Below the pieces are notes generated by a model that saw only the letters and a list, made by a program, of their open reading frames with translations, did not search any database and had not been told where the DNA came from. DNA of 32,936 nt. Source: Clostridiales bacterium (lineage in GTDB: Bacteria; Bacillota; Clostridia; Christensenellales; Pumilibacteraceae). The DNA lies in assembly GCA_015055625.1 (NCBI GenBank), contig SVHU01000027.1:1-32936 (forward strand), read 5' to 3'. Position 1 is the stretch's first letter, and the number at the start of each line of letters is the position of its first letter. Positions 17,305 to 26,073 of this stretch are shown here, one piece after another. A program made the translations under genes and the position numbers.

Positions 17305-18621
17305 ATGACTTTTTTCAAACCAAAGATTTTAACTTCGTTTAAGGGCTACAAAGCCAAAAACTATCTATCCGACGTAGTGGCAGGCATTATTGTTGCAATC
17401 ATTGCTCTCCCCCTTTCCATTGCGCTTGCTATTGCTTCGGGCGCAACACCTGAAACAGGTTTATTTACCGCTATTATCGCAGGCTTTGCCGTTTCGCTTT
17501 TGGGCGGAAGCAAGGTAAACATTACAGGCCCTACCGCAGCTTTTGCAACGATTGTCGCGGGAATTATCGCCACAAACGGAATGGACGGACTGCTTATTGC
17601 TACCATTATGGCAGGTATTATTCTTGTTATTATGGGCTTATGTAGAGTGGGTAGTCTTATTAAGTTTATTCCTCATTCTATTACCGTAGGCTTTACGGGC
17701 GGTATTGCAGTAACCTTGGTAATCGGTCAAATTAAGGACTTTTTAGGTCTTACGTACCCTGCCGGCACTAACGCAATAGAAACGATTGACAAGCTTAAAC
17801 TCATTTTTGAAAACATTACTACCTTTAACCCTTGGGCATTTGGAATAGGTATGCTCGGTCTTGCCATTCTTATTGCGTGGCCGTTCATCCTTAAAAAAGT
17901 GCCCGGCTCGTTGATTGCAGTAATAGTAAGCGCGCTAGTTTGTCTTATTCCTATAATAAACGTAAACACTATCGGCTCGCTTTACACAATCTCGTCCTCT
18001 CTTCCCACGCCCAGACTTCCTGCTTTTTCGTGGGAAAAGGCGCTTGCTGTGCTTCCTAACGCGTTTACTATTGCTTTGCTTGCAGGTATAGAATCACTGC
18101 TTTCGTGCGTTGTTTCCGATAATATGATAGGCGATAAGCACAGCTCAAACACCGAGCTTATTGCGCTTGGAACAGGCAACATCTTAGTTGGTTTCTTTGG
18201 CGGAATCCCTGCTACCGGCGCAATTGCAAGAACTGCCGCAAACGTTAAAAACGGCGGTAGATCACCGCTTTCCGGAATAACTCATGCGCTCGTTCTTCTT
18301 TTGGTTCTTACGCTTTTAATGCCTCTTGCTTCCTACATTCCTATGCCCATAATTTCCGCAATTCTCTTTATTGTAGCATACAATATGAGTGAGTGGAGAA
18401 AATTTGTAGCGATAATCAAAAGCAAAAAATGGAATGACATTTTAGTGCTTGTAACCACGTTTGCTCTTACCGTTATTTTCGATCTTGTAAAGGCAATTGC
18501 CGTAGGTCTTGTTATTCACTACGCTATCGTTTTGGTTAAATTTATTATCGCAAAACACAAAGCTAAAAAGGATAACGATAATAACGATAATGAACAAACA
18601 AAAAACTCAGACGAAGAGTAA
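17305..18621 (+). CDS. SulP-family anion transporter without STAS domain
   Basis: 438 residues from the ATG at 17305, preceded by TAAGGAG at 17288-17294. The membrane domain of the SLC26/SulP family is complete, with its N-terminal signature (NYLSDVVAGIIVAIIALPLSIALAIA), GSKVNITGPTAAFATIV and GGIPATGAIARTAANVKNGGRSPLSGITHA. Family members carry sulfate, bicarbonate or dicarboxylates; the substrate here cannot be told. Unlike most members it has no C-terminal STAS domain: the last helix (about residues 400-420) is followed only by a short, highly charged tail rich in Lys, Asp and Asn. Monocistronic, with its own promoter. Confidence 0.92.
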   Translation: MTFFKPKILTSFKGYKAKNYLSDVVAGIIVAIIALPLSIALAIASGATPETGLFTAIIAGFAVSLLGGSKVNITGPTAAFATIVAGIIATNGMDGLLIATIMAGIILVIMGLCRVGSLIKFIPHSITVGFTGGIAVTLVIGQIKDFLGLTYPAGTNAIETIDKLKLIFENITTFNPWAFGIGMLGLAILIAWPFILKKVPGSLIAVIVSALVCLIPIINVNTIGSLYTISSSLPTPRLPAFSWEKALAVLPNAFTIALLAGIESLLSCVVSDNMIGDKHSSNTELIALGTGNILVGFFGGIPATGAIARTAANVKNGGRSPLSGITHALVLLLVLTLLMPLASYIPMPIISAILFIVAYNMSEWRKFVAIIKSKKWNDILVLVTTFALTVIFDLVKAIAVGLVIHYAIVLVKFIIAKHKAKKDNDNNDNEQTKNSDEE

Positions 18622-18689
18622 TTAAAAATTATTTATACCCCAAAATTTTAAGGTGTACAAAAAATTATTGTTTTTTCTTATGAAAATTA

Positions 18690-18718
18690 ATGACAATATC
18701 GATTTTTTGTGTTATAAT
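18690..18718 (+). promoter_or_regulatory. Promoter of the small membrane protein
   Basis: ATGACA (18690-18695), 17-base spacer, TATAAT (18713-18718), followed by a GGGGG ribosome binding site at 18737-18741. Confidence 0.6.
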
Positions 18719-18747
18719 CATTATATATTATAATTTGGGGGTTTACC

Positions 18748-19056
18748 ATGAATAGAAAAGAGATTGATAAAATTATATCCGCGCTAATTCTCATTTGCTT
18801 TTGCATAATCTGGATAGTACGACTTGCTTGCTCGGATAACATTTCGCCAGAAGCAAACAACGTTATTGGTATTGCTATGAACGTTATGTTAATCTTAACG
18901 TATTTCGTACTGCTTTACAATGCTTGGGGAGCTTTCGACAGTGTTATCTTTAAGATTATCTTCCTTGTTATTGCTTTGTTCCTAATTCTTTGCGTAGTCG
19001 CAGGTTGGGTTCCCGCAATCAAAGATTTCCTTAAGCTTCCACCTATTGGATTTTAA
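18748..19056 (+). CDS. Small membrane protein of unknown function
   Basis: 102 residues with three hydrophobic helices at about 9-28, 38-60 and 68-90, separated by short polar loops (RLACSDNISPEANNV, NAWGAFDSV). I do not recognise the family. A promoter, a GGGGG ribosome binding site and a strong terminator directly after the stop support it as a real single gene. Confidence 0.75.
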   Translation: MNRKEIDKIISALILICFCIIWIVRLACSDNISPEANNVIGIAMNVMLILTYFVLLYNAWGAFDSVIFKIIFLVIALFLILCVVAGWVPAIKDFLKLPPIGF

Positions 19057-19074
19057 TTAAAATCAAATACGCAA

Positions 19075-19103
19075 AAACCGACTTGATTTCAAGTCGGTTT
19101 TTT
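19075..19103. terminator. Bidirectional intrinsic terminator
   Basis: AAACCGACTTGA and TCAAGTCGGTTT form a perfect 12-base stem, with T and A runs on either side. It serves the small membrane protein (plus) and the phosphatase gene (minus). Confidence 0.9.
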
Positions 19104-19123
19104 GTTTGTAATATTTATTATTC

Positions 19124-19828
19124 TTACATCTCTATCTTGTTATTATGAATTAAATCCAAACCCTCTTTATAAAGATGCGAAGTGTCGGAAATGCAAAGAC
19201 AGCGTGGCGAAGTATATCCGCTTTCATGGTTTGCAAACTCTATAATAGTTACGCCCGTATGCGTAATATCTATTCCCGACCACACCAGATGCAAAGGGAA
19301 ATGCAAAAGCGAGGAAAGCCAAGCTCTGGTCATTGCGGCGTGGCAAAACAACGCTACTTTCTCCTCGTTTTTACGCAAAATTTTATATACTCCGTTTTCG
19401 TACTTATAACCAAGCTTTTCCAAGAATATATTGCCGTTAGTTTGAATAAACTCTACGGCTTTTCTCATTTGCGTAGGAGCTATCGCCTTTGAACTAAACG
19501 CTTCGTCATACGACAAATTCTCTTCGCCGTTTTCTCTAAAGAGGTTGTTATCCAGCATTGATATAGACTGACGAACACCGTTGGGATACGTAGTAAGACG
19601 CTCGTCCAAAATTTCGTGCGCCCACTCTTCTACGCTATACTGCTTGTTAAGATATCTACACGCCGGAACAGCGGTAAGCACTGCTCTACCCATTGGCGAG
19701 GTAAAAATGCGATCGATTTTAGAATGAGCAATACGCTTTCCAACAGCTTCGGCTTGTTCGTATCCACGCTTTGTCAAAGTGTCGTTTTCGTATATAGGAT
19801 CGCCATGTCTAATAAGATATAAAAGCAT
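19124..19828 (-). CDS. Histidine phosphatase superfamily protein
   Basis: 234 residues of the phosphoglycerate-mutase-like fold. The catalytic RHG motif is at residues 7-9 (H8 becomes phosphorylated), R48 lies in TSPMGRA, and the second histidine is H163 in FCHAAM. The substrate is unknown; the group covers broad phosphatases as well as cobalamin- and sugar-phosphate-specific ones. It starts two bases after the stop of the EamA gene, with AAGGAG in the end of that gene, so the two are cotranscribed. Confidence 0.9.
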   Translation of the reverse strand: MLLYLIRHGDPIYENDTLTKRGYEQAEAVGKRIAHSKIDRIFTSPMGRAVLTAVPACRYLNKQYSVEEWAHEILDERLTTYPNGVRQSISMLDNNLFRENGEENLSYDEAFSSKAIAPTQMRKAVEFIQTNGNIFLEKLGYKYENGVYKILRKNEEKVALFCHAAMTRAWLSSLLHFPLHLVWSGIDITHTGVTIIEFANHESGYTSPRCLCISDTSHLYKEGLDLIHNNKIEM

Positions 19829-19830
19829 AA

Positions 19831-20727
19831 TTATTTACTCCTTTTTTCGTACTTGTCACTTTCCGCCCTGCTTAGCATAAATACCGCCATAAGAATGAGG
19901 ATTATACCAATAATCGCCCATACGTCCAGCACTTCTTGGTACACAAACACGCTAAAAAGCGTTGCGGACATAGGCTCGATTATACCTATTGCGGTGGTAG
20001 TTCCTGCAGGAAGATAACTCATTGCGTTGCTGTATAAAAGATAGGGAATAACGTGAGTTACCACGCCTAGACCGATGATAAACGGTACGGTTATTACAGG
20101 CTCTTTTGCTATATGGAAAGGAATTTCCCAAGGCGAGCTAAACGATATTGCAAACAGCGCCATAAACATTATTGAATAAAAGGACGCGGTAACGGAGGAA
20201 TTTTTTCGCATTACGGCAATTTTTGTTGCAACGTTATAAGTTGCGTACGCAAAGCCTGACAAAAGACCTAAGAGTATTCCTACTACGTCAAACTTAAATC
20301 CCCCGATAAGCCCCGACACAAAACAGCATCCCACAACCATACACGCAATGGATATGATTTTCAAAAGCGTGAGTTTTTCTTTCATAAAGATTACCGAAAA
20401 CACGGTAACAAGTATGGGCGCGGTGTACATTAGCACAACAGCCGTGGAAATGGACGTCATTTGCATAGATGCGTAATAACACGACGACGTTCCGAAAAGT
20501 CCAAGTCCGCCAAGCGCGAAAATCAATAAATCAACTAGCTTTGTTCTAAAGAGCTTTCTATCCTTTATAAGCACAAAAATCAGCAAAAATAAGAAGGATA
20601 CAGTTGCCCTTACCGCCGTCATTTGTAGCGAAGAAAACCCGTAGGGCGAAAGGTTGTTTACAAATATTCCACTCGTTCCCCACAGCACGCTCGCTATTAT
20701 AATAAAAATAAACGCTCTGATTTTCAT
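19831..20727 (-). CDS. EamA-type drug/metabolite transporter (DMT superfamily)
   Basis: 298 residues with ten hydrophobic helices in two EamA repeats (about 7-140 and 150-290); SVLWGTSGIFVNNLSP at the N-terminus and the end-of-repeat YTAPILVTVFSVIFMKEKLTLLK and GIIEPMSATLFSVFVYQEVLD are typical. Such proteins export metabolites such as amino acids or take up small compounds; the substrate is not predictable. Own promoter; the ribosome binding site (TTGGAC) is weak. Confidence 0.9.
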   Translation of the reverse strand: MKIRAFIFIIIASVLWGTSGIFVNNLSPYGFSSLQMTAVRATVSFLFLLIFVLIKDRKLFRTKLVDLLIFALGGLGLFGTSSCYYASMQMTSISTAVVLMYTAPILVTVFSVIFMKEKLTLLKIISIACMVVGCCFVSGLIGGFKFDVVGILLGLLSGFAYATYNVATKIAVMRKNSSVTASFYSIMFMALFAISFSSPWEIPFHIAKEPVITVPFIIGLGVVTHVIPYLLYSNAMSYLPAGTTTAIGIIEPMSATLFSVFVYQEVLDVWAIIGIILILMAVFMLSRAESDKYEKRSK

Positions 20728-20775
20728 ACGTTGTCCAAAATAAAAAAATGATTACACGCCAAAACGCGCATAACC

Positions 20776-20804
20776 ATTATACTTTGTTTACTAAAATAAA
20801 TCAA
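20776..20804 (-). promoter_or_regulatory. Promoter of the EamA-phosphatase pair
   Basis: TTGATT (20804-20799), 17-base spacer, TATAAT (20781-20776) on the minus strand. The -35 box overlaps the stop codon of the amidotransferase gene. Confidence 0.65.
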
Positions 20805-21523
20805 CTGTTTTTACTCTTTTTAAGACAAGCGTCTACAAATTCCGCAAACAGTTTATTAGAAATTTCGTCTTTTTCGATGAGCAATTCCGGGTGCCATTGA
20901 TAGGCTCTTAAAAATCTTTCGCTCTCGCCATACACAGCCTCTATTATTCCGTCCTCGCTTGTTGCCATAACGGAAAGACCTGCGCCTAAGCTTGCTATTG
21001 CCTGATGGTGAAAACTGTTTACCCTAAGCCTTTTACCTCCCACAATTTTTGCTAGAGGCGAGCCTTTTACTACATTCACGTAATGCGAAAACTCATACCT
21101 ACTTTCGGCTTGTTTATGTAAAACCGAGCTTGGAGCTTGCGTGGGAATATCCTGAATCAGCGTTCCACCAAGCGCTACGTTTAGTAGCTGAATACCTCTA
21201 CAAATTGCAAGAATGGGCTTGTCGGTTTTTAGCACTTCCTTTATAACTAAAAAATCAAAATCATCACGCTCTTTGCAAATACAAACGCTTGAGTTTAGTA
21301 TTTTTTCGTTATAGTACTCAGGGTTTATATCCACTCCGCCCACAAACGTAAAACCGTCGCAAAGCTTGACGTAGGACGTGATAGTATCTACGTTTTCGCT
21401 ATACGGCAAAAGCAAAGGCAGTCCTCCGCTTTTTTCGATTGCGTTTACGTAGTCAATACCTACTTCGCTCTTTTTATTCTCGTCAATTTTTCCTATTATT
21501 CCAATTATTGGTCGCATTTTCAC
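20801..21523 (-). CDS. Class I glutamine amidotransferase-like hydrolase (peptidase C26)
   Basis: 240 residues of the gamma-glutamyl hydrolase type, related to PuuD, which cleaves gamma-glutamyl-GABA. The catalytic triad is visible: C108 in LAICRGIQLLN, H211 and E213 in YQWHPE. GGVDINPEYY and NSFHHQ are also typical. Starts at ATG 21523 or two codons later. It follows the GH38 gene after 92 bases in the same direction and could be read from the same transcript; no terminator or clear promoter lies in the gap. What it hydrolyses is unknown. Confidence 0.88.
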   Translation of the reverse strand: MKMRPIIGIIGKIDENKKSEVGIDYVNAIEKSGGLPLLLPYSENVDTITSYVKLCDGFTFVGGVDINPEYYNEKILNSSVCICKERDDFDFLVIKEVLKTDKPILAICRGIQLLNVALGGTLIQDIPTQAPSSVLHKQAESRYEFSHYVNVVKGSPLAKIVGGKRLRVNSFHHQAIASLGAGLSVMATSEDGIIEAVYGESERFLRAYQWHPELLIEKDEISNKLFAEFVDACLKKSKNS

Positions 21524-21615
21524 ACCTTTATTTTATGCTAAAAATCACCGATTTGTTACAAAAAGAACCACGTAACCACTTTACCTTATACTCTTCAAAA
21601 GGCGTTGAAACTTTT

Positions 21616-23991
21616 TCATTCCGTCAACTTCCATTCCATAAAATTCAGTCTTTCGCCATTCTCGTTAATCGTCGTTATCGCATACGGAGTTACGTCCGCT
21701 TTAACCTCGCTACCCAAAAACTTAAACGTCACCGTCTTACCCGTTCCTTCTGTTTCAAGGCACCTCATAATAGCCCCATCGCCGTCCTCAGCCTGCTTGA
21801 TCGCAGTAACGATTACTCCGTCCAAATCGTCCGAGAACCCCTCGAATCGCTCGGGCAAAGAGCCTCTGTGAAACGTTTCGTTTACTGCCCGAAGCGGAGA
21901 GTGAAGAACGGCTGCCTTTCGGTGCGCATCTGCGTCCGTGGTGTACGCAAACAACGAATAGGTAAAATTTTGCAGTCCCCTGTCCATAAAACGACACCTG
22001 TCGTCCCTATCGTTAAATCCGTAGTGGTCAGCGTAAATCGCACCCCTGAGAACGGTCATTCTAATCTCACTGTCTGTAGAATCGTAGCCATGCTTACCGG
22101 TGTTGGCAACGCAAAGCCCATTCGATGCAAACCACTTACCAAAGGGCTCCTCGCCGTTTTTAAGAGGTCTTTCTATCACGCCGTACGGAATTTCGCACCG
22201 AACATTGTTCTTTGCCGGGAAGCTCAGCTTTAATGCTCTGTGGCATTCCCTGAAATCAACTTCCCCCCAAACACGAAGTTCGTCGCTTCCCATATTCAGC
22301 GTATAATGTCTGACTAAAGTAGAATCACCAAACGAAGTTTTGATGCGCACAGTTGCGCAAACCGAGCCCTTCTCTATCACCTTTAATTCGGGATGCCCAA
22401 ATCTTCCGCATTCCTCTCCCAAATCGAATTTTTTATGAGCCCATGTGTCACAATCGGTTTCGTCGGTAAGTATGGTCTTAAATCCGCCGTTTGCAATAAT
22501 TCTTCCGCTTTTTTTGTCATAAATACGGGATATTTCTCCGCTTTCTATGTCAAACTCAACACGCAAAAGGTCGTTTTCAAGCACATTATTCTCTGCGTAA
22601 ACAGAGGGAAACTCCTTTACTGCTTTCGCCACAGGGAAAGCTCTATAAACACGATAGCCGTAAGAGGGAATTTCTACGGGGAAAGTTACTACGTGCTTAT
22701 CGCCATTATTGGTCTGCTCGCCACGAGTAAGCTGAAATGGAATCTCATTTCCCTGTTCGTCCGTCATTCGGCTCGCTGAAATTCTCATCGTTATGGTATC
22801 CTTTACGGGAAAAGCGTGAGGATTAAATACAACAAGAGGAGTTCCGAGCGTTTCGTGCTCCCAAACCAGCCAATGCTTACTGCTTTTCACCCCCGTGTCC
22901 GAAGATGCACCCGTGTCGATTTTTCGACAAATGGACTGCAAAGCACCGTTTATCGCCTGCTCGGTAATGCTCATGATCTCTCCGAACAAATAGGATGCAT
23001 CAACGTACGCACTTTCAATAGAACAGCCTGCTAAAATATCGTGGAACTGATTAAACAACATATTTTTCCACGCCTTTTTCAACGCCTTTTTCGGGTATTT
23101 ATAGCCGACGAGACGACTCGCAAGCAGGCAGAACCGCTCTGCCACAAGCAAATTCTCCTCACATCGCCTGTTCATCGTTTTTACGTACGAGGTAGCACTA
23201 TAGCATCCTCTTGCGTGGTGTTGCAGTTCCTCACCAACAATGGGAAGCCCGTCTTTTTCAACCTCGCGGAAATACTCATCTACGGTGGCAAACCCAGAGT
23301 GCGGTATATTCTTTGATTTTATCTTGTCAATCAATTCTGCGGTAGGTCCACCGCCGTGATTGCCTACACCGTAAAATGCCATACGGGGCTTGCCGTCCGA
23401 CTCAACCGAAGCTACAATTCGGTCAAGCTTGTCCAGAATGTCAAGGCTTATTCCGTAGCTCTCCGGAATACGGTAAGCTGTAACAACGCTTCCGTCATCA
23501 CTTTTCCAGGCAAACAAATCAAAATCTTGTGCCTTTTCATTCTTATCAGGTCGCATATACACGTAATTTTCCATACCGCCGGCGCGCAGAATTTTAGGAA
23601 TCGAGGCGTTATGCCCAAAAGAGTCCACGTTGTAGCCACTTTTTGCCGTTATGCCGAATTTCTCCTTAAAATAACGCTGTGAAATAAGCGAATGGCGAGC
23701 AAAACTCTCTCCTGTCGGAATATTACAGTCGGGCTGAAGAAACCAACCGCCAACAATATTCCACCTTCCCTCCTTAACCCTTGCCTTTATCTCCTCAAAC
23801 ATCTCGGGATCTGTCTTTTCCACCCACTGATAATACACGGCACACGCACCGGTGTACTTAAAATCCGCCGTTTCCTTCATTCTGTCCAGAGCTGAACGAA
23901 AGGTTGCAAGAACCTCCGAATATCCGTCCTGCCAATGCCACAGCCATACAGGGTCAATGTGTGAATTGCCGATAAGGTATAATTTTTTCAT
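21616..23991 (-). CDS. GH38 alpha-mannosidase
   Basis: 791 residues, about the full length of bacterial GH38 enzymes. The zinc site begins with H11 and D13 in NSHIDPVWLW; D123 in GYNVDSFGHN is the expected nucleophile and a zinc ligand; FNQFHDILAGCSI (around H317, D318) is the conserved alpha-helical-domain motif. A glycine-histidine segment (GVGNHGGGPT, about 208-217) is also shared with the family. No signal peptide, so it acts on imported mannose-containing oligosaccharides. Promoter at 24030-24058, divergent from an AraC gene. Base composition looks richer in G+C (43-52% in lines I counted) than in the flanking operon. Confidence 0.95.
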   Translation of the reverse strand: MKKLYLIGNSHIDPVWLWHWQDGYSEVLATFRSALDRMKETADFKYTGACAVYYQWVEKTDPEMFEEIKARVKEGRWNIVGGWFLQPDCNIPTGESFARHSLISQRYFKEKFGITAKSGYNVDSFGHNASIPKILRAGGMENYVYMRPDKNEKAQDFDLFAWKSDDGSVVTAYRIPESYGISLDILDKLDRIVASVESDGKPRMAFYGVGNHGGGPTAELIDKIKSKNIPHSGFATVDEYFREVEKDGLPIVGEELQHHARGCYSATSYVKTMNRRCEENLLVAERFCLLASRLVGYKYPKKALKKAWKNMLFNQFHDILAGCSIESAYVDASYLFGEIMSITEQAINGALQSICRKIDTGASSDTGVKSSKHWLVWEHETLGTPLVVFNPHAFPVKDTITMRISASRMTDEQGNEIPFQLTRGEQTNNGDKHVVTFPVEIPSYGYRVYRAFPVAKAVKEFPSVYAENNVLENDLLRVEFDIESGEISRIYDKKSGRIIANGGFKTILTDETDCDTWAHKKFDLGEECGRFGHPELKVIEKGSVCATVRIKTSFGDSTLVRHYTLNMGSDELRVWGEVDFRECHRALKLSFPAKNNVRCEIPYGVIERPLKNGEEPFGKWFASNGLCVANTGKHGYDSTDSEIRMTVLRGAIYADHYGFNDRDDRCRFMDRGLQNFTYSLFAYTTDADAHRKAAVLHSPLRAVNETFHRGSLPERFEGFSDDLDGVIVTAIKQAEDGDGAIMRCLETEGTGKTVTFKFLGSEVKADVTPYAITTINENGERLNFMEWKLTE

Positions 23992-24029
23992 GATTATTCC
24001 ACCCTTTTTCTACTTTATAACGTAATTAT

Positions 24030-24058
24030 ATTGTATCACACCTAAAAAAAGTGTTCAA
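24030..24058 (-). promoter_or_regulatory. Promoter of the GH38 gene
   Basis: TTGAAC (24058-24053), 17-base spacer, TACAAT (24035-24030) with a TG extension, on the minus strand. Confidence 0.6.
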
Positions 24059-24078
24059 TATACATTTCTATGATATGA

Positions 24079-24107
24079 TTGATTTTTTTTACGATTTGCG
24101 TTATAAT
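24079..24107 (+). promoter_or_regulatory. Promoter of the third AraC gene
   Basis: TTGATT (24079-24084), 17-base spacer, TATAAT (24102-24107). It lies 20 bases from the divergent GH38 promoter. Confidence 0.7.
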
Positions 24108-24156
24108 ACAAAAAGGCTGTACCAACCTTATACTGGGACAGAACCTTAATATATGA

Positions 24157-24966
24157 ATGGAGCATACTGATTTGAAACGGTTTACAAGAGAACAAAACGT
24201 TAATAAAATTGGCTTAACCGTGTCGGAAAAGCGGTTACATGGCAACTATAACATCCATTGGCACGAGTTTTACGAGATTGAGTATATTACGGAGGGAAGC
24301 GGAGAATACGTCATTGACGGAAAAAAATATCCCATTTGCCCGGGTATGCTTTTTCTTATGACACCGCTCAATTTCCACAGCGTTAAAGCCGATAATTGCC
24401 GAGGCTTCAACCTTATGTTTTCAGAGCAACTATGCGAGGGAGAATTTCTTGCTCGCCTACTTCAATGCGCTCACGGAAAAGCTATTCTTTTCCCTTTCGA
24501 GGATCGTTCTTTTTTAAACGCGCTTATGACGGAACTTACCTTCGCTAAGAGTGAAACGTACGTTTCCGCGCTACTCAACTCAATCCTTGGGAAAATTCTA
24601 ACCAAAGAGGACAGCGCAATGGAAAAAATCACACCCGTATCAAAGGGCGTCGTTTACCTGCTCCAAAATTTCCGCAAAAATCCAACGCTTGCCGAAACAG
24701 CAGCGCACGCAGGCTTTACACCCACCTACTTTTCTATGCTGTTTAAAAAAGAAATGGGCGAATCCTTTAAGCAGTACGTGAACCGACTTCGCTTCGATTA
24801 CGCAAAAAAATTAGCAATTCACTCCAATCTTTCGGTTCTCCAAATATGTTATGAAAGCGGTTTTGAAAATTATCCCAATTTTATTCGCAGATTCAAGTCA
24901 AGATTCGGCATTTCCCCGGGCGGACTGAAACAATCAGTGGCTCAATCCGACGACAAAACAAGGTAA
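24157..24966 (+). CDS. AraC-family transcriptional regulator
   Basis: 269 residues from the ATG at 24157, though there is no ribosome binding site before it; the TTG at 24172 (five codons in) lies nine bases after GGAG and could be the real start. N-terminal cupin domain with YNIHWHEFYEIEYITEGSGEYVIDG and CPGMLFLMTPLNFHSV; C-terminal double helix-turn-helix from about residue 165, ending GFENYPNFIRRFKSRFGISPGG. It is divergent from the GH38 alpha-mannosidase and most likely controls it in response to a mannose-containing ligand (inference). Confidence 0.92.
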   Translation: MEHTDLKRFTREQNVNKIGLTVSEKRLHGNYNIHWHEFYEIEYITEGSGEYVIDGKKYPICPGMLFLMTPLNFHSVKADNCRGFNLMFSEQLCEGEFLARLLQCAHGKAILFPFEDRSFLNALMTELTFAKSETYVSALLNSILGKILTKEDSAMEKITPVSKGVVYLLQNFRKNPTLAETAAHAGFTPTYFSMLFKKEMGESFKQYVNRLRFDYAKKLAIHSNLSVLQICYESGFENYPNFIRRFKSRFGISPGGLKQSVAQSDDKTR

Positions 24967-25021
24967 AACTTTCCGCCTTGAAACGTCAATGAGGCAAAAC
25001 CAAAAGGTTTAGACAAAAAAA

Positions 25022-26068
25022 TTAAACGTATCCTTTATCCATTTCCACAATTTGTGACAAGCTGTTATCATCACCGTAAAAACACTCGTGAACATACTCC
25101 GAAATAACGTCGCGAGCATTTCCCCATCCAGAATTTGAAAGCAAGATTAAATCAAAATCGTCGTCTATAAGCTGAACGTGAAGCGTTCTAAAACCCACGT
25201 GTCCGCCGTTGTGAGTGATGCGGTTTTTACCGTGCCAAACCGTCATATTACATCCTAGTCCCATTGTATGATAAGACACGGACGAGCGACTAAAAATTTC
25301 TTTCCAACTCTTTTCGCTAACGAGCTTTTTGTGTTTTATCGCTTCATTAAGCTTGTAAACATCGTCTACTCTTCCTACAACGTCGCCACCACCAAGCATT
25401 ATTAAATACTCTTTGGGAACTGCAACCATTTTACCGTTTTGCTTTTCGTAACCTTGCGCGCGATTTGGAATAAACTTACCTTCATAATCAATATATGCAG
25501 TAGTCATTCCTAGCGGTAAAAATACTTCCTGACGCATATACTCGGCGTACGGCATTTTACTTACGTTTTCGATAATGAGCGCACAGTAGGTAAAGTTGCT
25601 TGTACAGTACCTAGCTTCTTTGCCAGGTTCGAAAAACATCGGATAGTCCGTAATAATCTCAGTTAATTTTCGATGATCTGTTATTCCACTTTTTACATAC
25701 TTGTCATAAAATCCAGGAGTTTGGCCGTAATCGGGAAGACCGCTTGTGTGCTGTAACATTTGGCGTACGGTTACACGCTCGTCAAACTTCGCCATCTCGG
25801 GTACGTACTTTTTGGGGTGAGCGTCAAGATCGACTAGTCCTTTATCTACAAGCTTCATTATTCCTAACGTGCAAAAAGGCTTTGATAGCGAATAAAAAGT
25901 ATACTCCGTATCGCTAGTATGGGGGATTTGCTTTTCAAAATCGGCATAACCAACTCGCTTTTCGTATACGATTTTATCCTTAATAGTAACCCTTATTACT
26001 CCCGAAAAACATTCTTTTATCGCATAGTCGTCAATCTGGTTGTTCAGTCTTTCCATTCTTTTATTCAT
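25022..26068 (-). CDS. Serine hydrolase of the beta-lactamase / class C family
   Basis: 348 residues, no signal peptide. The SxxK motif is at S60-K63 (FYSLSKPF), followed by QHTSGLPDY and, near residue 280, HNGGHVGF in place of the KTG/HTG motif. The second motif, normally YxN, reads T156-S157-N158 in RYCTSNFTYCAL, so the usual catalytic tyrosine is missing unless Y154 takes its role. The group includes D-aminopeptidases and family VIII esterases as well as beta-lactamases; here, last in a carbohydrate operon and cytoplasmic, an esterase acting on a modified sugar is more likely than an antibiotic function. Starts five bases after the GH42-like gene. Confidence 0.85.
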   Translation of the reverse strand: MNKRMERLNNQIDDYAIKECFSGVIRVTIKDKIVYEKRVGYADFEKQIPHTSDTEYTFYSLSKPFCTLGIMKLVDKGLVDLDAHPKKYVPEMAKFDERVTVRQMLQHTSGLPDYGQTPGFYDKYVKSGITDHRKLTEIITDYPMFFEPGKEARYCTSNFTYCALIIENVSKMPYAEYMRQEVFLPLGMTTAYIDYEGKFIPNRAQGYEKQNGKMVAVPKEYLIMLGGGDVVGRVDDVYKLNEAIKHKKLVSEKSWKEIFSRSSVSYHTMGLGCNMTVWHGKNRITHNGGHVGFRTLHVQLIDDDFDLILLSNSGWGNARDVISEYVHECFYGDDNSLSQIVEMDKGYV

Positions 26069-26073
26069 CGTTT

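Noticed and set aside
21439-22233. 264-codon plus-strand frame
   Set aside because: Antisense to GH38 and the start of the amidotransferase gene, with a composition typical of a reverse-strand shadow.
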